Of a stretch of 64,000 nt of DNA, positions 1-9,328 are shown piece after piece; position 1 is the stretch's first letter; the number at the start of each line of letters is the position of its first letter. The translations under genes were made by a program, and so were the position numbers. This stretch comes from Ogataea parapolymorpha DL-1 (taxonomy: Eukaryota; Ascomycota; Pichiomycetes; Pichiales; Pichiaceae), in NCBI RefSeq assembly GCF_000187245.1, contig NC_027863.1, positions 1,229,629-1,293,628 of the forward strand, written 5' to 3'. The notes beneath the pieces were generated by a model. It was given only the letters and a program-made list of their open reading frames with translations. It did no database searches and was not told the origin of the DNA.

Positions 1-215
1 TCAACAGAAGTCAAGCTAGATGATGGCTGTAAGATACACTTATCGAAACAATTTTCAGTCAATGAGTTCACTAGTGAGGTAGCGTATGCGGTGGCCATTT
101 CCGTGGCGATGGAAGACTTGACTTGGTCCTTGACCTGCTGAGTCTGCACGGAGCTCAACGAGGAGCCCGCGCCTGAGTTGCTTTTGGAGCCTCCTAACCC
201 GAGAAAGGACGACAT
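1..215 (-). CDS. TIM13: Mitochondrial inner membrane translocase small Tim Tim13 (3' end outside window)
   Basis: Small Tim chaperone of the mitochondrial intermembrane space. With Tim8 it forms a hexamer that escorts hydrophobic precursors to the TIM22 route. About 71 N-terminal codons are present. The segment ELVN-like/ENCFDKC at residues 50-60 carries the first Cys-x3-Cys of the family's twin CX3C motif (C56, C60); the second pair lies beyond the window edge. The N-terminus is Gly/Ser rich, as in other Tim13 proteins. The start is the ATG at 215, and 45 bp separate it from the APL6 stop on the same strand, so its promoter must be very short or lie inside APL6. Identification rests on the CX3C segment and surrounding residues. 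Confidence 0.85.
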   Translation of the reverse strand, partial: MSSFLGLGGSKSNSGAGSSLSSVQTQQVKDQVKSSIATEMATAYATSLVNSLTENCFDKCILQPSSSLTSV

Positions 216-260
216 TAAATTAAATTTTAAACTTTGTGAAATGCGCTAAAAAATAGTTTT

Positions 261-2639
261 TCAACTCGATTTTTCAAATTCGGAGTCGTGCGCATCTTCG
301 TCGTCGTCAGCGTCGGCCAATTCGTCGGCCTCATCTTCCTCGTCTTCCTGTCCTGATTCGTCTTCGCTGCCTCCAAACACATTCAGCTTACCTTTCTCCT
401 TCAGGAAATCGTCCAAAGTTTGCAGCTTGTACTTTCTTGCACTCTGTCTTGGCTCGATGTTTATCGTGGTGGCAGAGTTAACAACTGGTGGCGGCTTTGC
501 AGCGTGAGAAATTGACTTGTGCTGGTTATAGTCCTTCAGTTGGAATTCCTGTGCACGCAGCTCGTTGTAGTATTCGAGGAGCTCTGAGTTCAGCTCTTGC
601 AGCGTGACTTGGTTGTATTTGTTTATATTGTTGTTGTTTACCGAGGAGTCCGTAGAAATAGGAGCGGGTTTTGATGTTTGGAAAAGCAAAATAGAAAGCT
701 CCACCTCATTCAGTTTCTCGGCACACTTCTCCAAAACATAGGCTTTCTGTCCGTAATATTGCTGGAATTCTATAGCAGTGGTAGCCGTGAGGTCTTCGTC
801 GAGATAAACCACGTTGGGAAGAATCGATCCAATCATCCTTGACCTATCCCGTAGATCGACATTGGAGTCATACTTAGTAAGCTGCAAGACGAGGTTGAAC
901 AATTTCCATATCAAGCTTTCGTAGTTGTACTCTTCTCCTTGCTGCTTGCTAGCATACAGTTCTTTCGAAACCAGTTTTGTCAGGGCAGTTAAAATTTCCA
1001 CTTTAACCACGTATTCCTGTTCTCTAAAGTCTCGCACAAGGATTCGCATCAAGTCGGGCAAGAAATTGCCTAGAGCTAATGATTTGTCGTCATGATATTG
1101 CTGGTTTGAAAACTCTCCCACAAGCCATATGATCGAAGCTCTGGCAACTGGCGTAAGCTCGCTCTCATTCACCAGTTTTCCTGTGAGCTTTATCAGCACG
1201 TCGATATTTCCAAACAGGTCATTTTGCACCATAATCCGCAGTCCTGTGACATACTCTGCAACCAGAAGCTCTTCATTCTCGGAGTCGAGCCTCGAGAGGT
1301 ATAATTGGCCTATCTTGGCTTTTTGTTCTGCCGTGCCATGGTATTGGTCGAGTAGCCTTACTACTGCTAATTTGAGCTGTGTGGAGCTCGTATTTAGCAG
1401 GAAAACCAGTTCTGCGAAAATCTGATCGAAATTTTGTGCATTGAGAAGCTTAATCAAAATGTGTACTTTCAGCTCGCTGATCTTGAATAGCTCATTTGGA
1501 AGAGGCACGAAGTACGACAGCTGTGGGTTAGAAAATTTCACCAATTTACGGTCAAGCAAGTACACGATCTCGTTGAGCACGTACAGGGTGACCTCGTCGT
1601 CACCTAAAAACTTGACAAGCGTTTTTGCTAGCGGTATTTCGTCCAACTTGAATGGCAGCACGTTGATGTAGAAGCGCACCAAGCTGAGCACAACATTTGC
1701 AGAGGAAGAGTAAATGAGAGAGCGCAGCTTGGAGTCCAAAAGAGTCAATTCCGCTGCCATACTATCCTCCGTCGGGTTAGGAAGGTACAGACGGGCGTAA
1801 TCTGTTGCCAGATCAATCAAGATGACTTTTGAGTAATCTTCAAGCTCTGTCAACTTGGACACCAAATAAGTGAACCTAGGATGAATTAAATCCATATAGC
1901 CTGGGAAGATGGTGTAGAAACAATTCAGTGCAGAACTCAATACTCTTGGATCAGTGTCGCTCAAAAGAATAGCCAGAAAATTGTACAGTTGGGCTGGGAC
2001 GCTTGATTCGTCTTTGAGAGTAGAGGCCACATCGCGATGCTTGTTGAAGCTGGAATCTAGTAGAAAGCATTTTGTAATAGCCACGGCAGTGGCCGAACGC
2101 ACAAGAGGCGATGAATCTGAAATTGTTCGTTTGATCGACAGGACCAAGATAGGCAGGATTGCCGGGATACGGATTCCGCTCAGCGTCCTGATAGCTAGAG
2201 CTCTGTTGATGCAGTTTTTGTCTGTGAGAGATTTTTGAATGGCATTGATTGACAGGAGAGCAATGTCCTGCTGCATATGGTTATATCGTAAGAGGATGAT
2301 ATAGACTAGGCGTTTAGTCCTAAGATTGTTCGAGGTGATATTTTTTATGACGTGGGGGAAGTATTGCAATAGTTCAGGGTCTGAGTTCTGTTTTGTGGTC
2401 ATCAATCGCACCAAGTACTTGAGGGACGTTTGTATTTCTTTGTCTGATGAAGAATTGAGACCCTCAATAACTTGCGAGGAAGTGAGCTCTTGATTTTGCG
2501 CGTGGCCATTGGAGAGAAAAGCGTTCAATCCTGAGGGCAGCTTCACGTTTTTGTTTTGGATGGCCTCATTGACGGTTGACGAAAGGTTCTTGGTTGCGTT
2601 TTCCAGCAATACGCCAATGTTTTTACCGAGTTCAGCCAT
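261..2639 (-). CDS. APL6: AP-3 adaptor complex beta subunit
   Basis: Beta-adaptin of AP-3, which sorts cargo from the Golgi to the vacuole by the ALP pathway. The protein is about 792 aa; the S. cerevisiae protein is 809. The N-terminal adaptin HEAT-like trunk is clear (residues about 40-560), with LRTKRLVYIILLRY, a QQDIALLSINAIQ-type helix and an ALAIRTLSGIR repeat typical of AP-3 beta. The C-terminus ends in a strongly acidic Glu/Asp tail of about 40 residues, also usual for this subunit. The open frame runs upstream to a TTG, but the first ATG (position 2639, MAELGKN) is the sensible start. It is divergent from PCT1, with only 88 bp shared between the two ATGs. Confidence 0.88.
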   Translation of the reverse strand: MAELGKNIGVLLENATKNLSSTVNEAIQNKNVKLPSGLNAFLSNGHAQNQELTSSQVIEGLNSSSDKEIQTSLKYLVRLMTTKQNSDPELLQYFPHVIKNITSNNLRTKRLVYIILLRYNHMQQDIALLSINAIQKSLTDKNCINRALAIRTLSGIRIPAILPILVLSIKRTISDSSPLVRSATAVAITKCFLLDSSFNKHRDVASTLKDESSVPAQLYNFLAILLSDTDPRVLSSALNCFYTIFPGYMDLIHPRFTYLVSKLTELEDYSKVILIDLATDYARLYLPNPTEDSMAAELTLLDSKLRSLIYSSSANVVLSLVRFYINVLPFKLDEIPLAKTLVKFLGDDEVTLYVLNEIVYLLDRKLVKFSNPQLSYFVPLPNELFKISELKVHILIKLLNAQNFDQIFAELVFLLNTSSTQLKLAVVRLLDQYHGTAEQKAKIGQLYLSRLDSENEELLVAEYVTGLRIMVQNDLFGNIDVLIKLTGKLVNESELTPVARASIIWLVGEFSNQQYHDDKSLALGNFLPDLMRILVRDFREQEYVVKVEILTALTKLVSKELYASKQQGEEYNYESLIWKLFNLVLQLTKYDSNVDLRDRSRMIGSILPNVVYLDEDLTATTAIEFQQYYGQKAYVLEKCAEKLNEVELSILLFQTSKPAPISTDSSVNNNNINKYNQVTLQELNSELLEYYNELRAQEFQLKDYNQHKSISHAAKPPPVVNSATTINIEPRQSARKYKLQTLDDFLKEKGKLNVFGGSEDESGQEDEEDEADELADADDDEDAHDSEFEKSS

Positions 2640-2727
2640 TAGCGATTTGTAGTAGAGCGAAAAAAACAAATGGTTTAGGGTGTATTTTTTCAAATTTATT
2701 AACGTTCCACATTTCCTCCTTGAAATA

Positions 2728-3912
2728 ATGACTTCCAAGGATCAATCGGCTAGATCAGCATCGCCGATCGGGGAGAATGCTCTCAAACGGACATTGTCAA
2801 TGAATAGTTTGATCAAAACCGACTCGTTCACAAAACTATTCAAGAAGAGCAACAAGCGTTCGAGATCAGAGGACTCTGATTTGGATGACATTGAAGCAAA
2901 GCTCGACATCCAGGCATCGAAGAAACCCAGGACGCGCTCTTCAAAAGAGGAGGAAGAGTTTCGTAGAAAAGAAAAAGAGTACGATGAGCTGCTGCCTCCC
3001 GAGTATCGCAAGTTCCGGCCAAAGGGATTCAAGCTCAATCTGCCGCCAGAAGATCGGCCGGTCCGAATCTACGCAGATGGAGTGTTTGATCTGTTTCACC
3101 TGGGCCACATGAGACAGCTGGAACAGTGTAAAAAAGCGTTCCCCAACGTGACTTTAGTGGTTGGAATCCCCAATGATGAAGAAACACACAAGAGAAAGGG
3201 GCTGACAGTTCTCACCGACAAGCAACGGTACGAAACATTGAGGCATTGCAAGTGGGTTGACGAGGTGGTAGAGGACGCTCCTTGGATTTTGAACATGAAA
3301 TTCCTCAAAGATCACAAAATTGACTACTGCGCTCACGACGATCTTCCTTACCAAGCTCAGGGCATTGATGATATATATAAACCCATGAAAGAAGCTGGCA
3401 TGTTCCTAGCAACACAGAGAACAGAAGGAATCAGCACAAGCGACATCATTACCAAGATCATCAGGGACTACGACAAATACCTGATGCGCAATTTTGCTAG
3501 GGGAGCTACAAGGAAAGAGCTGAATGTGTCCTGGCTTAAAAAGAACGAGCTGGACTTCAAGAAACAGATTAACGATTTCCGTTCCTACTGGAAGAGAACC
3601 AATGATAGCCTCAATAGCGCTTCTCGCGACCTTTACACAGAAGTGCGCGAGTTTCTGAAAAGAAGAAACGAAACATCACCTGGTCAGTCTCCTGCAGACT
3701 CATTTGCATCCAAATTCAACGGCAACGGCCTAGGACGCACTAATTCCCGTCGCAGTCTCATTGAAAATTTCAAAGATTGGGTGGCAAGGGACAGCCATTC
3801 GGAGTTTGAGAGTGACGAAGAAGAAAAGCCGATCGTTACCAAAAGAGGACGCAAGGTGAAGAAACCCGCCAGTAGTGAAAAAAAAGTGCTAGAAAAAAAT
3901 AGTGAAAAATAA
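2728..3912 (+). CDS. PCT1: Choline-phosphate cytidylyltransferase
   Basis: Makes CDP-choline from CTP and phosphocholine, the regulated step of the Kennedy pathway to phosphatidylcholine. It is 394 aa from the ATG at 2728. The catalytic domain (about residues 110-245) shows the nucleotidyltransferase HxGH motif HLGH (124-127) and the family signature RTEGISTS (231-238). It is followed by a Lys/Arg-rich amphipathic helix region (about 255-320) that in this family binds membranes, and a Ser/Asp/Glu-rich then Lys-rich tail. The N-terminal 80 residues are charged and contain basic KKSNKRSR and KKPRTR stretches that could be nuclear localisation signals. Its stop is only 9 bp from the next gene's ATG on the same strand. 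Confidence 0.93.
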   Translation: MTSKDQSARSASPIGENALKRTLSMNSLIKTDSFTKLFKKSNKRSRSEDSDLDDIEAKLDIQASKKPRTRSSKEEEEFRRKEKEYDELLPPEYRKFRPKGFKLNLPPEDRPVRIYADGVFDLFHLGHMRQLEQCKKAFPNVTLVVGIPNDEETHKRKGLTVLTDKQRYETLRHCKWVDEVVEDAPWILNMKFLKDHKIDYCAHDDLPYQAQGIDDIYKPMKEAGMFLATQRTEGISTSDIITKIIRDYDKYLMRNFARGATRKELNVSWLKKNELDFKKQINDFRSYWKRTNDSLNSASRDLYTEVREFLKRRNETSPGQSPADSFASKFNGNGLGRTNSRRSLIENFKDWVARDSHSEFESDEEEKPIVTKRGRKVKKPASSEKKVLEKNSEK

Positions 3913-3921
3913 ATTATAATT

Positions 3922-4338
3922 ATGTTCTCTGTCGCTAACATAAAGTACCTAGAGCCGACGACGCTGCGTCAATGGTTCTCCCAGAAATCGACCAACCACG
4001 GGTCGCGATTTGTGGTGGTAGATGTGAGAGATTCGGATTATATTGGCGGCCATATCAAGTCTAGTCTTCATATTCCGAGTTCTAGCGTGGGGTCCCATTG
4101 CCAGACAATCTTCGACGAGATTTTGAAGAATAAGGCAGATAGCGTGGTATTCCATTGTGCACTATCGCAACAACGTGGGCCTTCCGCTGCAATGAAGTTC
4201 ATGAGGTTCCTAGAAGACCTTGAGTCCCCTCCGGACCTCAAGATATACGTGCTCAGAGGAGGGTTCGTGAAATGGCAGGAGCTTTATGGCAATGATTCAG
4301 AAGTGACAGAGGGCTATGAGCCAAGCTTGTGGTCCTGA
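3922..4338 (+). CDS. YCH1: Rhodanese-fold phosphatase of the Ych1/Ibp1 (Cdc25-like) type
   Basis: Small 138-aa single rhodanese-domain protein. The active-site loop HCALSQQRGPS has a CX5R arrangement (C79, R85), as in Cdc25 phosphatases, the Acr2 arsenate reductases and yeast Ych1; the SQxRGP string is typical of the Ych1/Ibp1 group. The domain begins almost at the first residue (IKYLEPTTLRQW), so the ATG at 3922 is needed and no shorter start works. It begins 9 bp after the PCT1 stop, so its promoter must lie within PCT1 or the two share a transcript. Its 3' end overlaps the RAD2 coding sequence on the other strand by 25 bp. Arsenate reductase function is an alternative. Confidence 0.82.
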   Translation: MFSVANIKYLEPTTLRQWFSQKSTNHGSRFVVVDVRDSDYIGGHIKSSLHIPSSSVGSHCQTIFDEILKNKADSVVFHCALSQQRGPSAAMKFMRFLEDLESPPDLKIYVLRGGFVKWQELYGNDSEVTEGYEPSLWS

Positions 4339-7300
4339 TCGTGTTCCTTCTGCTGCCTACGTCGCTTGGAAGGCTGCTCCTCTGTCTCTGCAGAATTCTT
4401 ATCAGCATTTCTTAATTTCGATGTGGCATTTTTTAATCGCTGCCCCATTTCCAGATCACGGCGGCGCCTTATCATCTCAACAGGGAAAAATTCCTCAATG
4501 CTTGTCTGCGGCTTGTTCATGTTCTGGATAATTGGCAGCAAGATGGTGTCCACTTTCTCCTTACCCCATCCAACATTGTACATCAGGAAAGTGCGCAGCT
4601 TGTCGAGGTTGGGGTAGCCCCATTGGAACTCAGACTTATCGTGGTCAACCTCCGGATGCAGATATGCTTCAATAACACGTTTGTCCGGAAACTCGGGAGT
4701 CAGATATAGATCAGTTTTCTTCAACGACTTGCGCAACTTGCGCTTGACCGTTGTTTCCTTGGACTCATCAATAATACCATTTTGATAGTCGAGCCACCAG
4801 TGTTTAAAACTTTCCAGTGTTCCAAACTCAGCAAGAATCTCCATTGCTGCAACCTTTCCAACACCCTTAATACCTTCCGTATAATCGCTTCCTAATAATA
4901 GAGCTAAGTCAATCAACATCCTTCTATCCAGGCCTAGATCGCGCTCCAGGTCCTCCATTTGGTAACATTCAACGAAATTCTTCTCGTTGAACATGTTTTT
5001 GTACACGCGGTCACCCCCAAAAAGGAAACAGTCCGAATCGTCTGTGATAATGCCGTCCACCAATCCCAGACGAAGAAGCTCAGCGCATTGGGCTTCTGCC
5101 TCCATCGGCGCGGTTATGTACGGGAGGCCAAACCGGGAGAGCATGTCTTGGATATCCAGAATCATTCTGACGGTCACCTCGTCTGCATCTCGTTTTTGTT
5201 TCTTCATACTCTCTTGAAGTTGCACTTCGTCGTCCATTGACCAGAAACTGGAAGACGATGATGGCTTTTTGGTACCGACTTGATCCACAAATTTCTCGTA
5301 CGCAGCTTCCTCATCCTCAAGGTTGTGCTCGAGCTCCTCTTCCTCGGCGTCCGAAAAAACGTAGTCCAAAGGTTCTGGCATTTTGGGGACTTCCTGTTGC
5401 ATATTCTCCTCAGAATGTTTGGTTTCCCTCTTGGCCTGCTGACCTACCGGAGTCGGTATAGCTTCTATAGCCTCTTGGCCATCGGGGTCATCTGAGGAAT
5501 TGTGCTTCAGCTCTGGCTGGTCACTCACAGTAACACGCTCCAGCGTGTCATGGGCCTGGTTTGTTTTCTCTGGCTCCGGTTGTGGCTCAGGATCTAGCTC
5601 TATGATCTCAGGCTCATGAGCTTCGTGTTCTTCAACATCCTCATAATCCTCACTTTCATCTTCCTCCAGGTACGGTTCCAGATCAGCGTAATCGAACAGT
5701 CCGGCTTTTTCGTCCTCAGTTTTATCTACCTCAGTCTTTTCGTGGCTTCCCGTCTCGTGATACGCGTTCTCCGAAACTCGAGTCTGAAACCAGACAGGAG
5801 TTTCTTCTGCTTTCTTTTTATCGTTCTTTGGCTTTGGCTCTTGCTTTGGCTGTACGCTCTTGGGCTCCTCCGTTTTGCTAGCAGAGAGTATACTGCTTTT
5901 AAAATCAAATTTAGGCACAGACACAGGCTTTGACTCAGTGACCTTACCTATATTCGACCCAAGCGATTCCTTGGTTAATATTAACGGTGGAGGAGCCCCG
6001 TAGTCAAAAGGCGCGTCATTTTGCTGCTCCTGTTCCATCATATTATAATAATCCTGTTTTGATCGTTCAACGGCCTGTCGCAATTGCTCCTCCTCGCTCA
6101 TTTCCGCGGCTTTCTGCAAGTTCTTCTTGTTGTTATTCGCGTATTCGTACAGCGACTGGATCATCGCCATGGTAGTGTCCTCGTTATTTTCTGAGCTCTC
6201 TACCTCGCCAACAAACATCGGCTCAGATGCAGCAGTCCCCATCGGAGAGACCGGCTTGACAGGCTCTATAACATCCTCCCACTCTTCATCATCTTCGTCT
6301 TCGTCCTGCTCCCCATCGCTGTTTAGATCAATGGGTTTCTCTGCACTATGGCCATCATCTTTGATCGACAAAGTATACCCATTTTCGTTCCTCTGGAGCT
6401 CGTAAATACGATCACGATCGCTAGCAATACGCCGCGACTTGGCCTCCTTCTCGTCCATTCCCGCCACATTCATCAGCTTTTGAGTGAGAAAATTGCGCTT
6501 CTGCACCATCTGAATTTGAAATTTAGAAAAATCCATGCTATTCGGGAATAATGTCTCCAGTTGCTGTTTTGTGTAGCCCATTCTCAAACGCGAACGCAGT
6601 CGCAAGTGAGAAAGAACTATATACTGAGTAGAAAGTGGAAGACGGGCAAACTCCTCGGATTTTGGGTCGATGGTGTCGAGATCAATGCCTCCAAGCTCGT
6701 CTTGAAGATCAGAAGTAAGTCGGTCGTACTCATAATCTGTGATCACTCGCTGGTCATTCTTGTCTACTTTGAAGCTGTCAATGTGTGGGAGATCGTACTC
6801 GTCTTGCCTGCGGAATATGCGATTTTCATTCTCTTTCTTGGGCGTCGGTTTCTCAAGTGTCTGTTCCTGCTTTTTGTCCCTGGTGTCAAAATAATTAGTG
6901 TCTTCGTAAAACTCAGTAAACTGTAGTTGGTCAATAGGCACTTCTTTGGTCTTGGCCTTGGATTTGGGCTTTTTGGGCGCATCAGGCTTCCCCTCGGCCC
7001 GATTCTGAAGCTGTTTTGCCAGCAGTCTGCGCGCAACCTGCTCTGCGGTTTCTTTGCTGCCTTCTCTTTTCTCTCGTCTCTTGCTGATGGTCTGTTTCTT
7101 CAAAAGCGGCGCGCCACCATCAAAAACAAACACAGGCTTGATTCCGAAGTAGAGAAGCTTGCATATTCGGCGGAAAAACCCAACTATATGGGAGTTGATC
7201 AGTTGATTGCCCTGCACATCTCTCACAGCCTTGAGGAACTGGTAGATCCAAATCGAGGCGTCAACAGCAAGCCGTTTCTTTGCCATCGCCTCGAGTCGCA

Positions 7301-7349
7301 CAGGACGCGCTGTGGGGCCGACAATCTCCCAGAGTCCATGAACACCCAT
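4314..7349 (-). CDS. RAD2: XPG-family structure-specific endonuclease Rad2 (nucleotide excision repair)
   Basis: Cuts 3' of bulky lesions in nucleotide excision repair and takes part in transcription with TFIIH. It is 1011 aa, against 1031 in S. cerevisiae. The XPG N region is at residues 1-100 (MGVHGLWEIVGP, VDASIWIYQFLKA, VFDGG). The I region is at about 730-860, with the acidic catalytic strings APMEAEAQCAEL and TDDSDCFLFGG and the helix-hairpin-helix part LLLGSDYTEGIKGVG. A long acidic, low-complexity spacer separates N and I regions, as usual for Rad2/XPG and unlike FEN1. The C-terminus is basic (KRRRQQK, a likely nuclear localisation signal). It is convergent with YCH1 with a 25 bp coding overlap. 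Confidence 0.95.
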   Translation of the reverse strand: MGVHGLWEIVGPTARPVRLEAMAKKRLAVDASIWIYQFLKAVRDVQGNQLINSHIVGFFRRICKLLYFGIKPVFVFDGGAPLLKKQTISKRREKREGSKETAEQVARRLLAKQLQNRAEGKPDAPKKPKSKAKTKEVPIDQLQFTEFYEDTNYFDTRDKKQEQTLEKPTPKKENENRIFRRQDEYDLPHIDSFKVDKNDQRVITDYEYDRLTSDLQDELGGIDLDTIDPKSEEFARLPLSTQYIVLSHLRLRSRLRMGYTKQQLETLFPNSMDFSKFQIQMVQKRNFLTQKLMNVAGMDEKEAKSRRIASDRDRIYELQRNENGYTLSIKDDGHSAEKPIDLNSDGEQDEDEDDEEWEDVIEPVKPVSPMGTAASEPMFVGEVESSENNEDTTMAMIQSLYEYANNNKKNLQKAAEMSEEEQLRQAVERSKQDYYNMMEQEQQNDAPFDYGAPPPLILTKESLGSNIGKVTESKPVSVPKFDFKSSILSASKTEEPKSVQPKQEPKPKNDKKKAEETPVWFQTRVSENAYHETGSHEKTEVDKTEDEKAGLFDYADLEPYLEEDESEDYEDVEEHEAHEPEIIELDPEPQPEPEKTNQAHDTLERVTVSDQPELKHNSSDDPDGQEAIEAIPTPVGQQAKRETKHSEENMQQEVPKMPEPLDYVFSDAEEEELEHNLEDEEAAYEKFVDQVGTKKPSSSSSFWSMDDEVQLQESMKKQKRDADEVTVRMILDIQDMLSRFGLPYITAPMEAEAQCAELLRLGLVDGIITDDSDCFLFGGDRVYKNMFNEKNFVECYQMEDLERDLGLDRRMLIDLALLLGSDYTEGIKGVGKVAAMEILAEFGTLESFKHWWLDYQNGIIDESKETTVKRKLRKSLKKTDLYLTPEFPDKRVIEAYLHPEVDHDKSEFQWGYPNLDKLRTFLMYNVGWGKEKVDTILLPIIQNMNKPQTSIEEFFPVEMIRRRRDLEMGQRLKNATSKLRNADKNSAETEEQPSKRRRQQKEHDQDHKLGS

Positions 7350-7619
7350 GAATCAGATATAATTGTCTATCGATATTCGTTTTTTATAAACGTCGATCGA
7401 CGCCTTGGGGCCCTTAAATTTTCTTCTCTGAGGATAAATCTCTCATCCCTATTTCTTTGGGCGATAACATCTGGTCGCCTATAACGATTATAGTTTTCCC
7501 CTCTTCCTGCTCATGGCAGACTTTAAAGTATGTTCAGCCATTTTCCGAGAAAGCGCCAGATCTAACCGCTAAAGTTGCAGACTCCTATCGCAAACAAGAG
7601 AAAATTAAATTCGGAGTTT

Positions 7620-8348
7620 ATGATGGCTTACACGCCCGAGCATCCTCACTCTATGCCCAACCCTGCCACTCAGTCCAAACCACAATGCAAGTTTATACCT
7701 CAATTTACAAACAATGAACAGAAGAACTGTTACAATCTGTTTAAGGAACTTCAAGACACGCCGAAAACAAACGGAGAACTAGCAGTGTCCGGGTCTCCCG
7801 TGCCAATTGGACAACTAACGCCGTTCTTGGTAGCAAACCAGCATCCAAGGCAATTGAGCAATAACACTCCAAGAAAGCAGCGACAGCATGATCACTCACC
7901 GCTCTCCCCCTCGATACAGCCTATATTCATTCTTCCAAACGACCACGATAGAGATATGATGTCTTACACAGAGATTCAAAGGTTTCCGTCAGAGTTCAAT
8001 CCACGACAGGCGGCAAACATGCCTCACAAAGAGAAAGTCGACAAGTGGATAGTCAACGTTCCAGCTTATCCTCACCAGGGTAAGGAGACATGGTATAACG
8101 AGTGCTATCCATCGGTGGTGGAACTGTCGACTGCGTCGACGCCGGAAGAGTCAGATGTTGATTTTGCAAGCCACCAAGACATTATCGAGTTTCAATCAAG
8201 AATGATCACTTTTCTCGTGAACCGCTCGTATTACAACGACCCCACCGAAGATATTAATCGAGGCGAGGAGTTCGAAGAAGCTAACTTGGCTGAGTACTCA
8301 TACGAGACCAACGAAGCAGACTTTAATTACCACGAAGGTATTTATTAG
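7620..8348 (+). CDS. Unrecognised protein, low complexity with Ser/Thr-Pro sites
   Basis: About 242 aa from the first ATG (7620; a second ATG follows directly at 7623). I do not recognise a family. It is rich in Pro, Asn, Gln, His and Ser, with several Ser/Thr-Pro sites (for example SPLSP, STP, TPRK) that could be phosphorylated by proline-directed kinases. A short ordered-looking segment KVDKWIVNVPAY lies near residue 140, and the C-terminus is acidic and tyrosine rich. No membrane segment, signal peptide or catalytic motif is visible. The frame is open for the full length between two clear neighbours and no competing frame is better, so it is probably a real gene. It is divergent from RAD2 across 270 bp. 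Confidence 0.6.
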   Translation: MMAYTPEHPHSMPNPATQSKPQCKFIPQFTNNEQKNCYNLFKELQDTPKTNGELAVSGSPVPIGQLTPFLVANQHPRQLSNNTPRKQRQHDHSPLSPSIQPIFILPNDHDRDMMSYTEIQRFPSEFNPRQAANMPHKEKVDKWIVNVPAYPHQGKETWYNECYPSVVELSTASTPEESDVDFASHQDIIEFQSRMITFLVNRSYYNDPTEDINRGEEFEEANLAEYSYETNEADFNYHEGIY

Positions 8349-8462
8349 GCATTCATGACCCAAAGAAGAGCAATTGCCCAGGGCCTTTTCTATACAGAGT
8401 TATGCTGATCGATATACTAAAAATCCAGGAAAAAATTTAAAAAAATAATAAAAATTCCATCA

Positions 8463-9326
8463 ATGAGTTCTGTCAACTCGGCAACTGTTCTCCTGAACAG
8501 AGTGCTGTCACTCAAAGAGGTATCGCCACTGCTACTAGTGCTGGATTCTGTTATTCAGTCAAGTTACTACTTCCAGCAAGAGCTCATACACAAGGCCAAG
8601 AGCGAGTCCGTTCCTATCACATACTTATCCTTTGAGACTCTCAACCGACCCGAAGTGGATGAGTTCGTGCTTTGTGACGAACTGTCTCCCGAGAAAATTA
8701 TTGCTAAAGTTGGCAAGAATACAAAACAGTTAGTGATAATCGATTCGATCAACTATATTCCTGAAAATCAGCTCAACAGTTTCCTGCGCGGGATAATATC
8801 GCCCACTACAGTCCTCTGCGCAACTTACCATACCTCAATTCCTCAGGTTTCAGCGCCTGGCTCTCAGAACATGCCAACCGCTATTCAAAGGCTGCTGTTC
8901 ATGGCAACGACAGTTTTTGAGTTAAAGCCTGCAAACTCGTCACTGACAGATGAGGAACTGGAAGTTGCGTCTCACAAGCTGGAGATTCCTGTTGGGGTAT
9001 CAAACAAGCCAATTTTCGAGACCAAGATGACTTACAGAAGGAAATCTGGCCGCGCTTTGGAGTATGCATTTACTATAGACACACTGACTCACGCATACCA
9101 AGTAAAGCAGGAACGCGTTGCCGACGGAGACGACGCCGAGCTGCTGGAAAATCTCACAACTTTTAACTTGACCACCACACAGAAACAGAAGCTGGCTCGT
9201 GAACAGGTGGATCTTCCATTCTTGCAGGCCCAGCAGTCTTTGGGAGCCGTGGGAGGCGCCATTGTTTACGAGTTTGAAAAAGATGACGACTACGATGAGG
9301 ATGATCCTTATGAAGATCCGTTCTGA
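8463..9326 (+). CDS. IKI1: Elongator complex subunit Elp5/Iki1
   Basis: Subunit of the Elp4-Elp5-Elp6 RecA-like ring of Elongator, needed for the wobble-uridine modification of tRNAs. It is 287 aa, against 309 in S. cerevisiae. The family is recognised from its overall fold segments (LLLVLDSVIQSSYY near the start) and above all from the C-terminus, where FNLTTTQKQK, the LPFLQAQ segment, GGAIVYEFEKDDDYDE and DPYEDPF follow the conserved Elp5 tail. As usual for Elp5, no Walker A motif is present. The ATG at 8463 follows a very A-rich leader. Its stop lies 2 bp from the MMM1 stop on the other strand. Confidence 0.9.
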   Translation: MSSVNSATVLLNRVLSLKEVSPLLLVLDSVIQSSYYFQQELIHKAKSESVPITYLSFETLNRPEVDEFVLCDELSPEKIIAKVGKNTKQLVIIDSINYIPENQLNSFLRGIISPTTVLCATYHTSIPQVSAPGSQNMPTAIQRLLFMATTVFELKPANSSLTDEELEVASHKLEIPVGVSNKPIFETKMTYRRKSGRALEYAFTIDTLTHAYQVKQERVADGDDAELLENLTTFNLTTTQKQKLAREQVDLPFLQAQQSLGAVGGAIVYEFEKDDDYDEDDPYEDPF

Positions 9327-9328
9327 GT

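Noticed and set aside
2640..2738. N-terminal extension of APL6
   Set aside because: It would start at TTG and overlap the PCT1 start; the family sequence begins at MAELGKN.
6927..7484. 185-codon open frame antisense to the RAD2 start
   Set aside because: It covers the conserved XPG N region on the other strand and ends in the intergenic region without motifs.
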